NCBI RefSeq assembly: GCF_010183535.1
Contig: NC_071329.1
Span: 2,914,001 to 2,978,000, forward strand
Direction of reading: 5' to 3'
Length of the DNA: 64,000 nt
From: Caenorhabditis remanei
Taxonomy: Eukaryota > Nematoda > Chromadorea > Rhabditida > Rhabditidae
Shown here: piece after piece, positions 52,901 to 63,447 of the stretch
How the letters are laid out: each line of letters opens with the position of its first letter
Numbering within the stretch: position 1 is the stretch's first letter
Notes under the pieces: generated by a model
Databases searched by the model: none
What the model was told of the DNA's origin: nothing
The model's input: only the letters and a program-made list of their open reading frames with translations
Program-made: the position numbers and the translations under genes

Positions 52901-55620
52901 CTATGTCTGCAAACGAAAACAAAAAAGTATTTACTCGGGGGGGGGGGGACTCGAACCCGGGTACCTCTGCGGGGGACACACTCTCCGAAAAACCCCCACT
53001 GAGCCACCTGGTAATTTTTTTCAAAAATGCTCAAAAACCCATTTTCGCCGATTTTTTGTTGGAAACATAGCTTTGGGACGTTTTTTCACCTATAAAACTT
53101 TATTTTTCGACTTTATCTCACTTAAACCGCCCATACCTCATTAGGGACCGCCTGTACAAAAAAGTAGTCAACTACAAAAATGAAGCTCTACGTTTGGTCT
53201 GTACGATCTATTAAAATTTACTCTGCTGTACCAAAAATGCGTTTAATTTTTACGGCTACTGAAACATATGACACTCTAGTCGCCCTAAGCAAACTTTGGA
53301 TATTTAGATCTCGAAATGAATTTTGCAAACTTTTTTTTACAATTTGAACCCCGTTTTTACCTAAAAATGTTTTCAGAGCCCACTACAATCTACTTTTACA
53401 AAACCAAATCTCCTCAAAACACCCACCTCGTAATCAGCAATCTCTGCCGCATATATTTCACCGCTGCCAGCTTAATCAGTGACAGGAACACTATACAGAA
53501 ACAGACACCTGTAAAAAATCGTTTTTTTAAGTTTTCGAACTTTTCAATTAACCCAATTAACCTACCTAAATACACATCCATCGCTTTGATATAACTAACA
53601 CGGGGCATCACTTCATTATACGAGAATAACAGGAAGGTTATAGTAAGGATGATAGATATCATGTCCTGAAATCAATAAACCAAGTTTAAGAAAAGTGGGC
53701 GTGGCCTACCTGGAACGAAGTCTCATTCTCCATCCACAAAGACACCCATGATGTGATAACGACTGCAGTGGAAGGGATAATTAGTTGGAGGAAGCAAAAC
53801 CCGGCGGCTCTATTGAAAACGAAGCAGACATACAGTCGGGAGTAGTCACCTGGAAAAAAATTTATTTTTTTTTTAAAACAACGATGCTCCGAAATCCCGT
53901 TCTCTAAAACCAACCCGTCGCATAACTCTCCACTCTACTCGTAACATAGGCCTCCTTCACTTGAAAATCGGGGAGCCGAATTTTGTGGAGCTTCAAGGAT
54001 TGTATGACTCCAGACGACCAGAAGTACTTGACTTTGTCCGCGGTGTACCCGTCTGGAAATTCGGTAGTACTGTACTGTTGGAGAGGGTACTGTAGGCTTA
54101 CAACTCTCAAAACCCATTTTGCATAGCTGGGTGTCAAAAGGGAACAGGGTTAGGTCCATGCCACATGTCAGGATTAAAGAGAGCCGCCGACTGTACAGTA
54201 TGCTGCCGTTGTTGCGGAGTCTGGAATTTATTCTAATTGTGAAAAAATGCGCTCTACAGAGAATTCTGTAACTGACAAACCTCAGTAGCGATCTATGTGT
54301 AATCGATTGTCTTCTCGGGTTCTTCGAGGATATCGCGTTTGGCACGAAGGTATCCGGGTGCCATAAGAAATTCGAATAGCTCTCATGCAACGAGATCTCG
54401 GTCTTGTTTTTAAACTTCTCCCGACTATAAGTCAACCTTGGGTCCCGCCACGATTCTCGATAAAACATTTCGATGGAGTAGTCCATGGTGACTTCAGACA
54501 CCGATCGAATGTTACTGACGACTATGGAGACGTTCACATGGACTGGGCCGTCGTAACCGTCGTCGGGCACCTGGCGATGATCGTATTTGATGGAACGGAG
54601 GAATTGAAGGAAGTCGTGGGTTTCGCTGGAAAAGATGTGTTTATCTCAAGAACCTGTTGCGTTATCAAAAACTACAAACTACAAAAATGAAGAACGTAAA
54701 ATTTTGGACATTTTGTTAATTGACATCGTTTTGGTAGCACTGAAAGCTGAGGAGCTATGCGCCGTTAAAGATTCCGGCAGACGGAGAGACGCAGAGAAGC
54801 TAGAGTGTCTAGCTGTCTGCGCTCTCTACACAACGATATTGCTTCGAAAGCAATGTATTGCAGGTATCAAAAAGCTGTCAACTAGAAAAATGATGAGCAT
54901 AAATTTTTACGCAGTTTAATAGTTTAGAACTTTTTTTGATTTTACGGCTCTGGAACGTTTTAAAACCGAGACATTTCGTAACTATGATATTTCAAAACCA
55001 GCCGGTTTCAAACCGTTTTGTAATAAACCATGTCAGTTTAGGTACGTAAAATTTTGAGACGTTTTGAAACTGAAAATGAAAATACTTGATTTCCGCCCGT
55101 ACAAAAAAGTTGTCAACTACAAAAATGAGAAACAAAAGAAAACAAAAAAGTTTTTACTTTGGGGGACTCGAACCCGGGTACCCCTCCGTGGGAAACACTC
55201 TCCGAAAATTCCCACTGCGCCACTTGATCACTTTTGTTCAAAACTTCTCAAAAACTCATTTTTGCCAATTTTTGGACGCCATTGTTCGACTATTTTAATT
55301 CAAACTAGGTATTTCACTTAAACCACCCGTATCTCTCTAGGTACCGCTTACAAATAAGTTGTCAACTACAAAAACGGAGACCCAACTCACCCCTGCTCAA
55401 AAATCGATGCCTTATCATAAATCGCATCATTATACATCTCATCCTGATACTCTTCATCCTCTGAATCATTCTCTGAATTTGACTTTTTCCGAAGCCTTAG
55501 TGCAGCACGGACTCCCGAACAGATCTGAAATTTTGTATTCTGAATTCTTAAAACTTTTGATGTACTTACCTGCACCGCCTCCATAAATACAAGAAGCATA
55601 AACAATTTTCTTAAACTCAT
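49927..55620 (-). CDS. Cys-loop ligand-gated ion channel subunit, about 581 aa
   Basis: Exons in order: 55570-55620, 55391-55524, 54281-54625, 54102-54220, 53915-54052, 53710-53849, 53566-53665, 53423-53508, 51506-51708, 51250-51369, 51091-51203, 50033-50172 and 49927-49983. The frame is open throughout. A signal peptide ([16 protein letters not shown]) precedes an acidic stretch. The ligand-binding domain has [26 protein letters not shown] and a canonical cys-loop with 13 residues between cysteines ([15 protein letters not shown]), then [17 protein letters not shown]1 is [19 protein letters not shown]2 follows [19 protein letters not shown]2-M3 is [19 protein letters not shown], and M4 is [16 protein letters not shown]. 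The layout matches GABA/glycine-type worm subunits, but the usual PAR motif before M2 is absent. The junction after M3 is least sure: GTGTTT (53422) keeps frame, GTGGGT (53426) does not. An upstream in-frame ATG at 55644 is possible. Confidence 0.87.
51788..51975. mobile_element. Inverted-repeat element in the channel gene's M3-M4 intron
   Basis: TAGGGAAGGCCTCCGAGG at the left and GGCGGCCTTCCCTAGT at the right. The inner part (TATCATTGGAAAGCTGAG to TATTCGAGAAAAACGA) matches 7958-8090. Confidence 0.65.
52264..52403. repeat. Inverted repeat related to 36632-36715
   Basis: AACCGCGCTCTACCGAAACT on the left and ATTTCGGTGGAGCGGGGGTT on the right around an AT-rich loop. Also related to GATGGAGCGCAGTTG at 22277. 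Confidence 0.55.
52620..53200. mobile_element. Composite repeat with a tRNA-like core (copy 1)
   Basis: It is bounded by TGTAGTTGACCACTTTTT and AAAAAAGTAGTCAACTAC. It contains an inner hairpin (GGGGAGATACGGGCGG / CCGCCCGTACAAAAAAG) and the tRNA-like unit at 52940-53012. A shorter copy is at 55093-55375. Lies in the long intron of the channel gene. Confidence 0.55.
52940..53012 (-). ncRNA. tRNA-like Pol III unit (tRNA pseudogene or SINE head), copy 1
   Basis: Read on the minus strand it has an A-box TGGCTCAGTGG (52996-53006) and a B-box GGTTCGAGTCC (52947-52957) about 40 bp apart, followed by a T6 run at 52921-52926 that could terminate Pol III. The arms between do not fold into a convincing cloverleaf, so it is probably not a working tRNA. 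Confidence 0.5.
55093..55375. mobile_element. Composite repeat with a tRNA-like core (copy 2)
   Basis: Starts with CCGTACAAAAAAGTTGTCAA and ends with AAATAAGTTGTCAACTAC. The middle carries the tRNA-like unit 55163-55232 and CACTTAAACCACCCGTAT, which corresponds to CACTTAAACCGCCCATAC in copy 1. Confidence 0.55.
55163..55232 (-). ncRNA. tRNA-like Pol III unit, copy 2
   Basis: Minus strand: A-box TGGCGCAGTGG and B-box GGTTCGAGTCC, spaced as in copy 1, with GGAGAGTGT retained between them and a TTTTTT run downstream (55145-55150). Confidence 0.5.
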
Positions 55621-55644
55621 GGCTCCAGAAGTCGAAGACGTCAT

Positions 55645-57280
55645 CTCATGCTCCACTTCTGCAAAAAAGTGTCGGGAATACTTATTCAAAAATGCGCGTA
55701 CTAAGAAGAGAAATAAGAAGATGTGTTCAAGTGTGTGAAAACGGGTGAATAGAGAAGGGGGAATGTATGCGGGAGAAAAAAGACATGATTTTTTGGTTTA
55801 TGAGCCCCCGGTGGGAAACTGAATGGAACTTTTTGAGAAAAGAGGGTTAGTCAGCAGATAGGGGACATAAAAAACAGTATTAGGGGAAGGAAACTCAGCA
55901 ATTTTTATTTTGAAAACAAGAAAATGTTCTAAAGTTATTATTTAAAGGGGTTAAGGAGACCGCCTTAGGATTCAGAGGATGAGGAGGCTAGATTTAGATC
56001 GGATAGTCAGATATTTCCAAATTTTTAGTATTTTATAGAACAAGAACAAACATATATTTTTGTAGTTGACAACTTTTTTGTACGGGCGGTCCCTAGTACG
56101 GTACAGGAGACGTTAAAAGGAGGGGTGTTGCTAGCGCTAGGTAATTTTGAGCTTTTGTATCTCTGCAACCATTAGTGCTATTAAAAAACTGTCAACTAAG
56201 TCAACTAACTAAATGTAGAGAATGTTCTGCTCTGCAGTTTTGTAGTTTTTAGTTTTTTGATAGCGCTAAAGGATGTTGAGATAAAGGCGTTTGAAAGTTG
56301 CAAGTAGAGAGCGCAGGCATTCTAGTTCTCTGAGTTTTCTTAACAGATCAATAAAATTTTAAAAACCGCAAATAATTACTTTCAAATTTGTGAAAACATC
56401 CAGAATCTTTATATTTCTAAGCCCAGTAGGGAGAAAATCAAGTTTTAGAAGATAAGTATGATAATGGTGTGATTTTCAACACAGGTATAGAATACGCGTC
56501 AAAGGCGCGCCAGATGATTACACCGAACAAAATTTAGGAAACCAGTCGAAAAAACCTCGGATTTCATGACGTTTGGAATAACAAGTTTTGAGTTACAAAA
56601 CGCGCCGAAGGCGCGCCAGACAAAAATATTTTTGAAAATGCATTACTGAACCAACCGTTAATACTATAAAATAATTGTCAACTATCAAAATGTGTAAAAC
56701 TTTTTGCTCAAAATTTTTGTAGTTAAACATTTTTTGGTATCTGCAATCGTTACGGAGAATGGACCATTCGGATAATTGTCATCACAGGCGCGAACGCAGA
56801 CAGTCCGACACACAGATTTGAAGCGTCACCACAAAATAAGAAATTGAAAAATCAACTCAATTTTATATTGATTAGATAGAACAATTCAAGACCTCCATTT
56901 TTGTAGTTGACCACTTTTTTGTACGGGCGGTCTCTGAGGAGATACGGGCGGTAGAAGGGTGCGCAGGCGGTGTCTCCTTAGGGACCGCCCGTTCAAAAAA
57001 GTTGTCAACTACAAAAATGGAGATCTAGGTTTGATTTACATAATTAATATACTTTAAAATCGCTAACTAGTCAAGAGCTCCCAATTTTTATTTCATAAAT
57101 GAATATTTTATATTTTGGGCTCAAAGACAACTTCAGCTCCTTCTCCTCCTCTCCCCCCCCCCCCCAAATCTGACACTTTTACGATGTCCCAATAAGCCAT
57201 AAATCATATGAAGAACACCACGAGCACCACAAAGACAAAAATGGACAACGAAAACAAGTGAGTAGTAAGGATAAATAAGA
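55645..57280. other. Gene-free stretch upstream of the channel gene
   Basis: Presumably contains the channel promoter, but no motif stands out. Repeats: AGTTGACAACTTTTTTGTAC at about 56063, an inverted repeat at 56897-57020 (TTGTAGTTGACCAC / GTTGTCAACTACAA, with TACGGGCGGT inside), GGCGCGCCAGA twice (about 56503 and 56602) and an 11-base C tract near 57155. Confidence 0.6.
56897..57020. mobile_element. Inverted-repeat element with AGTTGACCAC core
   Basis: TTTTTGTAGTTGACCACTTT at the left mirrors AAAGTTGTCAACTACAAAAA at the right. The inner arms are TACGGGCGGTCTCTGAGGAG and TCCTTAGGGACCGCCCGT. Related to the hairpin at 52635-52735. Confidence 0.7.
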
Positions 57281-57282
57281 AA

Positions 57283-57420
57283 AAGTACTCGTCGTCTGGT
57301 ATAGAACTCGAACAAAGAAGAAAGCGGGAATTATTCGATTCCGGTCATTCGTCAGAGAAAGACTGAAATTGAGTTTAAAGAAAAAAGAAGAAATATGGGA
57401 ATACGTATTTCTGGGTAGAT
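57283..57420 (+). repeat. Direct duplication, copy 1 (partner 58859-58990)
   Basis: ACTCGTCGTCTGGTATAGAA through TTTCTGGGTAGA is repeated at 58866-58988 with about 10% differences. Confidence 0.75.
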
Positions 57421-57925
57421 CACGCGGATTTATTCACTGAGTACACGTTCTACGCGTACATAAAAAACTCTAGACCATGCGTTGCGGTCGCGTAGCGGTC
57501 TAAGCCAAACTATATACACTTTCTATTCAGCGTTCAAAAATTTCCACATTCTTGTCATATTCTTTTATGAAAAGTTATAAAAATTCCCATTTCCACTCAA
57601 AAACTGAGTCCAGTCCAGCGGCCACAAAAAAGGGGAAAAAGGGGGAAGACAACAATTGTCAATCACTTTGATGTTGTTCCGCTCCTCTGAAAATGGGTGC
57701 CGGGTGGGTACAGCTGAACGGGGTGACATGGGGGGGGAGAAGATTTTGAGGAGGAATGGAAGTTGTGGTGGTGGGAACCATGAGGAATAAGATGGGAGTG
57801 ATGAGGAACTTGTGTTTTGGATGAGATGGGGGTGGGGGATAGAAATGTAATGTAGTCTAGTCTTCAAAAAGGGGAAAAATGAAATAAGGAACAGCTGGAA
57901 ACTATCAGACAGGAAAAATTAAAGG
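57421..57925. other. Low-complexity stretch without a gene
   Basis: Purine-rich GGGGTGGGGGATAG-type DNA and a short GC motif (GCGGTCGCGTAGCGGTC, 57484-57500). The minus-strand frame at 57565-57867 is Ser/Pro-rich, with no splice support or domain. Confidence 0.5.
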
Positions 57926-57939
57926 TTGCATACATCCAA

Positions 57940-58135
57940 GGCTGTCGTACGGCCGCCCGCGGTTGGCCGCTGCTTTTTATTGAAAATTTCGAAGGACCGC
58001 GGCCGGCCCAAAACAGCTTTGGCACCAGTGGGGGTCGAACCCCGGTGGTCAGACTGGTACCAAAAAGTCAAAAGTATATCAAGTCATGTTTTCAGTCGAA
58101 ACTCTAGAAAGCCGCGGAAGCTGTTTGAGGTTTTC
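57940..58135 (+). repeat. Direct duplication with a tRNA T-arm-like segment, copy 1
   Basis: Shared with 58560-58730: CCAAGGCTG(T/C)CGTACGGCCG, TTTTGGCACCAGTGGGGGTC, GGTGGTCAGACTGGTACC, ATATCAAGTCATGTTTTCAG. The minus strand contains GGGGTTCGACCCC, a B-box/T-arm-like palindrome. Confidence 0.7.
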
Positions 58136-58276
58136 AGGAAACACATCACAACACAACACAATACAATCACAATACAGCACAACAGGGCAGTGCGAAAATA
58201 AAATTTTGAAAAAGGAAGTCGGACGTCAGAATTCCATGCAATCCTGGTACAGTACGCGACACTTGCAGTCTTTAGT

Positions 58277-58558
58277 TAAAAATGTCTAACTTTGTGAATG
58301 TGAGACGGCCTCGCTGATTGTCTCACAACATTGATTATCTATTGAGTGTACAGATCACAAGTAGCGCTTCATTTTTGTAGTTGACAACTTTTTTATAAGG
58401 TCACACCTAAGAAGTTACAGACAGTCCATTTGAACAGATTACAAAAAAGTTGTCAACTACAAAAATAAAGCTCTATTTGTGATCTGTATATTCCATAAAC
58501 AATCATTATGTAGCCAGTCTCACATTTACAAAACTGACCATTTTCAACTAAAAATTGC
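58277..58558. mobile_element. Inverted-repeat element between the two duplicated segments
   Basis: TTAGTTAAAAATGTCTAACT at the left and AACTAAAAATTGCC at the right, with inner AGTTGACAACTTTTTTAT / AAAAAAGTTGTCAACTAC and TGATTGTCTCAC / GTCTCACATTT. Lies between the copies at 57940 and 58560. Confidence 0.6.
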
Positions 58559-58559
58559 C

Positions 58560-58730
58560 AGTACCCAAGGCTGCCGTACGGCCGGCCCAAAAGGTGGCCG
58601 CGGCTGGCCCAAAAAAGTTTTGGCACCAGTGGGGGTCGAATCCTGGTGGTCAGACTGGTACCAAAAAGTCAAAAGTATATCAAGTCATGTTTTCAGCTGA
58701 AACTCTAGAAAGCCGCGGCTGTTTGAGATT
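58560..58730 (+). repeat. Direct duplication with a tRNA T-arm-like segment, copy 2
   Basis: Second copy of 57940-58135, lacking the piece after AAAGCCGCGG. Confidence 0.7.
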
Positions 58731-58858
58731 TAGAATGTTAGGTTTGCTATAAAATTACTTTTATGTAGATTCTATGTTTATAGTCAGTGCTAACAACGTG
58801 CGTACCACACTTTTTAGTTGAAGCTTTTTTAAAGTTTATAGAAAAAAAGCATTCTACG

Positions 58859-58990
58859 GTAAGCTACTCGTCGTCTGGTATAGAACTCGAACAATGAAAA
58901 AAGCGGAAATTATTCAATTCCGGTTATTTGTCAGAAAGACTGAAATTGAGTTTGAGGGGAAAATATGAGAATACTTATTTCTGGGTAGAG
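58859..58990 (+). repeat. Direct duplication, copy 2 (partner 57283-57420)
   Basis: ACTCGTCGTCTGGTATAGAA, TTCCGGTTATTTGTCAGAAA, TACTTATTTCTGGGTAGAG. Confidence 0.75.
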
Positions 58991-59009
58991 CGCAGAGTTG
59001 TACGGAATG

Positions 59010-59405
59010 CCATTTTTTAGTATCCGGAATACGGAATCCGGAATCCGGAATCAAATTTTCGAAATCCGGAATCTGGAATCGGTATGCCGAAAAAACCCGG
59101 AATTCCGGAATTTCGGAATCCGGAATTCGGAATGATTCGATAAATTTGCAAGACCAAGTCTTTTTTTCGAGTGTTTTTAATGATAAATAAAGTTTAAAAC
59201 TACTTTTTAGGATCAAAACCGGAAAAGAAGTACTAAAGTTGTCTTTTAAACTCAAAAAATTATAAATTTCAACTTCTGGATTCCGGAAAAAAGGAAACTC
59301 AAAAAACCGGAATGAAAATTTTCATTTTCCGGAATCCGGAACCGGAATGCCGAAAAAACCCGGAATTCTGGAATTTCGGAATCCGGAATCCGGAATCTGG
59401 ACAAC
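59010..59405. repeat. CCGGAATCCGGAAT minisatellite in two blocks
   Basis: Tandem seven-base units (CCGGAAT and variants) at 59023-59135 and 59277-59400, separated by about 140 bp of AT-rich DNA. Imperfect copies also read as their own inverse because CCGGAATTCCGG is palindromic. Confidence 0.75.
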
Positions 59406-59898
59406 TCTGGTAGATCGGTAAGGATTCATTAATTATTTTCGAACCTATTGTCACTAGCACACGAGCCGGGAAATCTAAGATAGGGTACATGGCCTAACTT
59501 TCCCCTCCGTGTTGCCCCCATTCCTAGGCCAAATCAAAACTAAACCAGACTCTTTCCAATAACAATAACCCATCACACAAGTATAACAAAAAATATAAAA
59601 AGCCCTCTGGAGCAACAGAAAAAAATAAAAGAGAAGGGGGAAAGAGCAAGATCATAAAATAGAGCTCCGGGGAGGAGGGGAATGTGCTCTCCGGACAGCG
59701 AAACGATCATCTGCTCCTCTTCTTTTTCTCTTTGCGGTTTTTGAATCATATTCTTAGAAGGGTCTCTTTTTTTTGAGGAGAAAGGGTTCAATCCTTCTTA
59801 ACATGAAGATCCCATGGGGTATCCCATGGGTAAGTCAAAAATAGGCTCCCTAAAGAATGCTCCAGACGGCTTTTAAGATTTTGTATTGGTTCAAAAAA
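59406..59898. other. Spacer without a gene
   Basis: Purine- or pyrimidine-rich DNA; ATCCCATGGGGTATCCCATG at 59809-59828 is a small tandem repeat. The minus frame at 59573-59791 is not supported by splice sites or domains. Confidence 0.5.
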
Positions 59899-60514
59899 TT
59901 CTTCTCAACATGCTGATTCGGAATCTGTAATCCATTTTTGCAGAAAGGTTCACTGAGCCGAGATATATGAATTTTAAGTCATTTCTAGGGCAAAAACTGG
60001 AATTTTCCAGTTTTTTCTGTATAATTCGTGTAAAAAAGGTTTCAGAATTGGTATTGCCAAAATTTCGTGATAAAAACGATTTTCAAGGAAAAAACTATAT
60101 CGCATTCATTTCTTACAGTTGTCACTAAACTTTTCCTAATAAGATTTTTTTACCATGAAATTTTGCCAGTGCGCATTTCAGCTCTTCTTTACCCATATTA
60201 CACTAAAGAAAGCCAAAAAATTGGGTCTAAAATTGATTTTGAGAAAAATCTCGAAAAATGCTATTTTTGTAATAAAAATGACTTCAAATGCATATATCTC
60301 GGTTCAGAAAAACGTTCTGCTCTTATTTCAACCTTCATTTACACATATTACACAAAAAAATGACAAAGTTTGAATCTAAAATTGATTTTCAGGTAGATGT
60401 TTGTTGAAAAATGCAATTTTTCACTGAAAATGACTTAAAATGCATATATCTCGGTTCAGAGAAGCATTTTGCAAAAATTGTTTATATATTTTGAATCAGC
60501 GTGTTGAGAAGTAC
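59899..60514. mobile_element. Inverted-repeat element with TTCTCAACA ends (large copy)
   Basis: TTCTCAACATGCTGATTCGG at the left and TTGAATCAGCGTGTTGAGAA at the right. The core GATATATGAATTTTAAGTCA is repeated three times internally in alternating orientation (AATGACTTCAAATGCATATA, AATGACTTAAAATGCATATA). Related to 20619-21059. Confidence 0.7.
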
Positions 60515-61112
60515 TATTAAGCCAATATGAAAGCTCAAAAAACTTCTGGAACATTCCGTAGTTAGTAAATCGACTCAAATCCGCCGTAAATCTACACAAA
60601 ACTCTCGTAAATCACCAACATGTTCACTTATTCAAAGATTCACATCACGTCATCCGAACACCGCCAGAAATTTGGAGTCACTACTCAGACACCAATTTAG
60701 TCTCTAGAGGATTAAAAAAACTCAGAAAGTTACAAGGAGGCTGAAAATGAAGAGAAAAGACAAACAAATAAAAGGGGAAGATCTCATTTATGGTGGTGGA
60801 GGGATGACACAAGACATTTCATTTCTTTAAATTGTTTGCTGTGGAATAGGGGAGGAGAAGGGGATGAAAGGATGATTTTAATTTTAATCAAAAAAGTTTG
60901 AGAAATGTTGCGAGAAATTTCTTACTTGGGGGAATAATTTGCTAGTGTTGCTGGTCAAAGATTGGGACGCACATAAAATTGGAAATGTATACTAGCGGAA
61001 TGCGGCTTTTGAAATGGTGAAAAGTGGAATAAAACATTTTTGGGCGGAAGTTGGAATTAATTTTTAATTTCAAAACCGGGAAACTGAGACAACGCAAAAA
61101 AAGAACTTGATA
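60515..61112. other. Spacer without a gene
   Basis: AT-rich single-copy-looking DNA. Nothing with coding character, no strong inverted repeats. Confidence 0.5.
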
Positions 61113-61539
61113 CAGTATACCCGTCAGAAGATTGTAAACTTTGGCCGTTTTCAGTGTAAATGTCCGACTTTGAGAGTGTGTCATGGTGATACTGATTGTC
61201 TCATCCAATAGATCTTTAATGAATTATACAGATCAATAGTAAAGCTTCATTTTTGTAGTTGACATCTTTTTTGTACAAGCACTTTCTAGCAAGTTACGTA
61301 TCGACCGATTTCAGTGTGTGCGATTTTTAAGCTGTCGTCTAAAAATGACCGCAACTCTCTAGAGAGTGCCCGTACAAAAAAGATGTCAACTACAAAAATG
61401 GAGCTCTACTTTTGATCTGTAAGATTTATTAAAAATCAGCTTGATGGGACAATCAGTATTACCATGATGACACACTCTAAAAAAGTTGGACCTTTTAAAC
61501 TGAAAAAACCAAAACTTAATATACTTTTGAGCGGTACTG
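61113..61539. mobile_element. CAGTACC-family inverted-repeat element
   Basis: CAGTATACCCGTCAGAAGAT to the right end GAGCGGTACTG, with inner pairs CTTTGAGAGTGTGTCATGGT / ACCATGATGACACACTCT and AGTTGACATCTTTTTTGTAC / GTACAAAAAAGATGTCAAC. Confidence 0.7.
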
Positions 61540-62754
61540 TAGATATCAGCGTGTTCTATGCAATTGGCCTACTTCCGAACCGAATGACAGGTGATCAATG
61601 TTTCGCGAGCCGGCTTGAAGTGTAAAAAACTACAAAAATGGTCAAATAGCATTGCAAGCCCGAAGCAACATAAGGATCACAGCGGTCTAAAAACATTTTC
61701 TAAAGAAAAGTTTACAGAAATTTTAAAACCGGAATATTTCGAGACCGCGAAGACTTAATATATGAAAATACCCGTGCATCTGCAGAATCAGTGAATTAAC
61801 CCAGAAACTGAAAAACAAGATTTCTAGTCTTAAAAATAGATCTAAAAATTCAAAAAATGGAGATTCTCAAGTTCTAATTATGGGTATTTTATAAATTCCT
61901 AGAATTTTATTATGCCAACATCTAGTCCTCCGTTTAAATCAAAAATAGTTAGAAACAGAAAAGCTAGCATTTTGTAAGTTTCAGGCAGCTCTATCCACTT
62001 GGCGCCCTCCTCAAATGGGTCTAACTCAAGTCTCCGCCCCTTTTTCACAATTATAGACAAAAAAAACACTGAAAACCAAACACACCCAAAAGTACACACC
62101 CAATGTGACAAACATTTCAAAAACAAAAAAGTGTATTCCATAGTCCACCTCTTGGCAAGACACCCCTCCCCCCCAAACAACAACTTTTATATGCGATATG
62201 ATCGTCGTCATCATCGTTGTGGTCTCCTGAAGTCTTTGCGGTGGGGATGACACAAAAAGTACTTACTCCCACTCATTTCAAGGCGAATCGAGAGGAGCAA
62301 GAAGAGCAATATGAGCAAAGGGGGGGGGGGAGTGAACAGAAACACATGTATTCAATCGAATGTCCGTTGGAATTGGGGGACGGAGAGAGGGTGGGGGGGA
62401 ATACGGAGAAAAGGGGGGACGTCTGTCTGTGTGTTCGGCGTGTCCGGATGTCTGCCACACTGCACTGGAAGAGGAAAGTGGCAGAAACTGTTTCGAATCG
62501 ATTTTTGAGGATTTTTACTGATCTAATGCAATTTTTCAGCCTAAAAACTATTTTTCTGGAATTCCATATTACTGAGTTGTTTTCCAGTCCGAAATCGCAA
62601 CTTTGGCTTTGAAATTTCAACTTTTTTTGGATTTGTCACAAAAATCCGCAAATCATTGCTAAAACTACACAAAATTTGGAAAAAAATCGTAGCGGAAGGA
62701 GTACTGAACGTTAGTTTAACAGAAAATGTCACATTTTCCTGGATATTTTTAAAC
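61540..62754. other. Spacer without a gene
   Basis: Includes a G-rich block at 62318-62420 and GTCTGTCTGTGTGTTCGG near 62422, similar to the TGTCTGTCTGTCCGGATGTC repeats at 50950-51055 in the channel gene. The frames at 61899-62183 and 62217-62612 overlap on opposite strands and have no recognisable domain. Confidence 0.5.
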
Positions 62755-63122
62755 GTTCAGTAATTTTGTACGGGCTGAACAGAACAAAAATAGCACATCA
62801 TTTTTGTAGTTGACCATTTTTTTTGTAGGAACACTATCTTGAAAGTTATAGGTTGTCAAAGTGAAAATCTCCAAAATTTCGCTAATTTCCATTGAAATTA
62901 GTCGATTTCAGGGAGTAATGGGTTTCTTTACCTGTAACTTTCATGGTTGTGTCCCCACGAAAAAATGGTCAACTACAAAAATGATGTACTATTTTTTCTC
63001 TGTCCAACCCATATAAACTTGAGTTTGTCGAACAATCACGTGACACCGAAATACACTGTCAAAGTTGGTCATTTTCCACTGAAAACAGCCAAAATTGATA
63101 CCTTTTTGTCCGGTACTGTACA
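62755..63122. mobile_element. CAGTACC-family inverted-repeat element, near-identical to 18600-19053
   Basis: Shares GTCAAAGTGAAAATCTCCAA, GGGAGTAATGGGTTTCTTTA and CCTTTTTGTCCGGTACTGTA with the copy at 18600-19053. The left end is eroded. Confidence 0.7.
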
Positions 63123-63447
63123 TTGCTTCATACTGCCTGAAGTAAAAAATTAGTGTCCCTAATGTGTGTTCCCGGTGTGTCCGGATGTCTATGCATTGTT
63201 ACCTGACAAGTTTACGCTGTTAATTATATCATTTTTATTTATTATTGATTGATAGAAGTATAGAACAAGAATTATGACAGGTGTAACAACAGTAGTTGGA
63301 AGAATGTATATCGAGTTGATAATGTCATTGACAACATGACAATTACAGTAGATAGATCAGGAAATTATTCAGATCGGAAATAAAATAAAAAGTTGAAAAA
63401 TGAAAAATCATGGGCAGTTTTGTAAAATTGAAGAAATATCGGGCTCT

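Noticed and set aside
52940..53012. Functional tRNA gene
   Set aside because: A and B boxes are present, but acceptor, D and anticodon stems do not pair, so it is listed only as tRNA-like.
57565..57867. Ser/Pro-rich minus-strand frame
   Set aside because: Low complexity from a purine-rich strand, no domain, no splice support; similar chance frames occur at 59573 and 62273.
57940..58135. tRNA gene at the GGGGTCGAACCCC segment
   Set aside because: Only a T-arm-like palindrome is visible; no A-box at the right distance and no cloverleaf.
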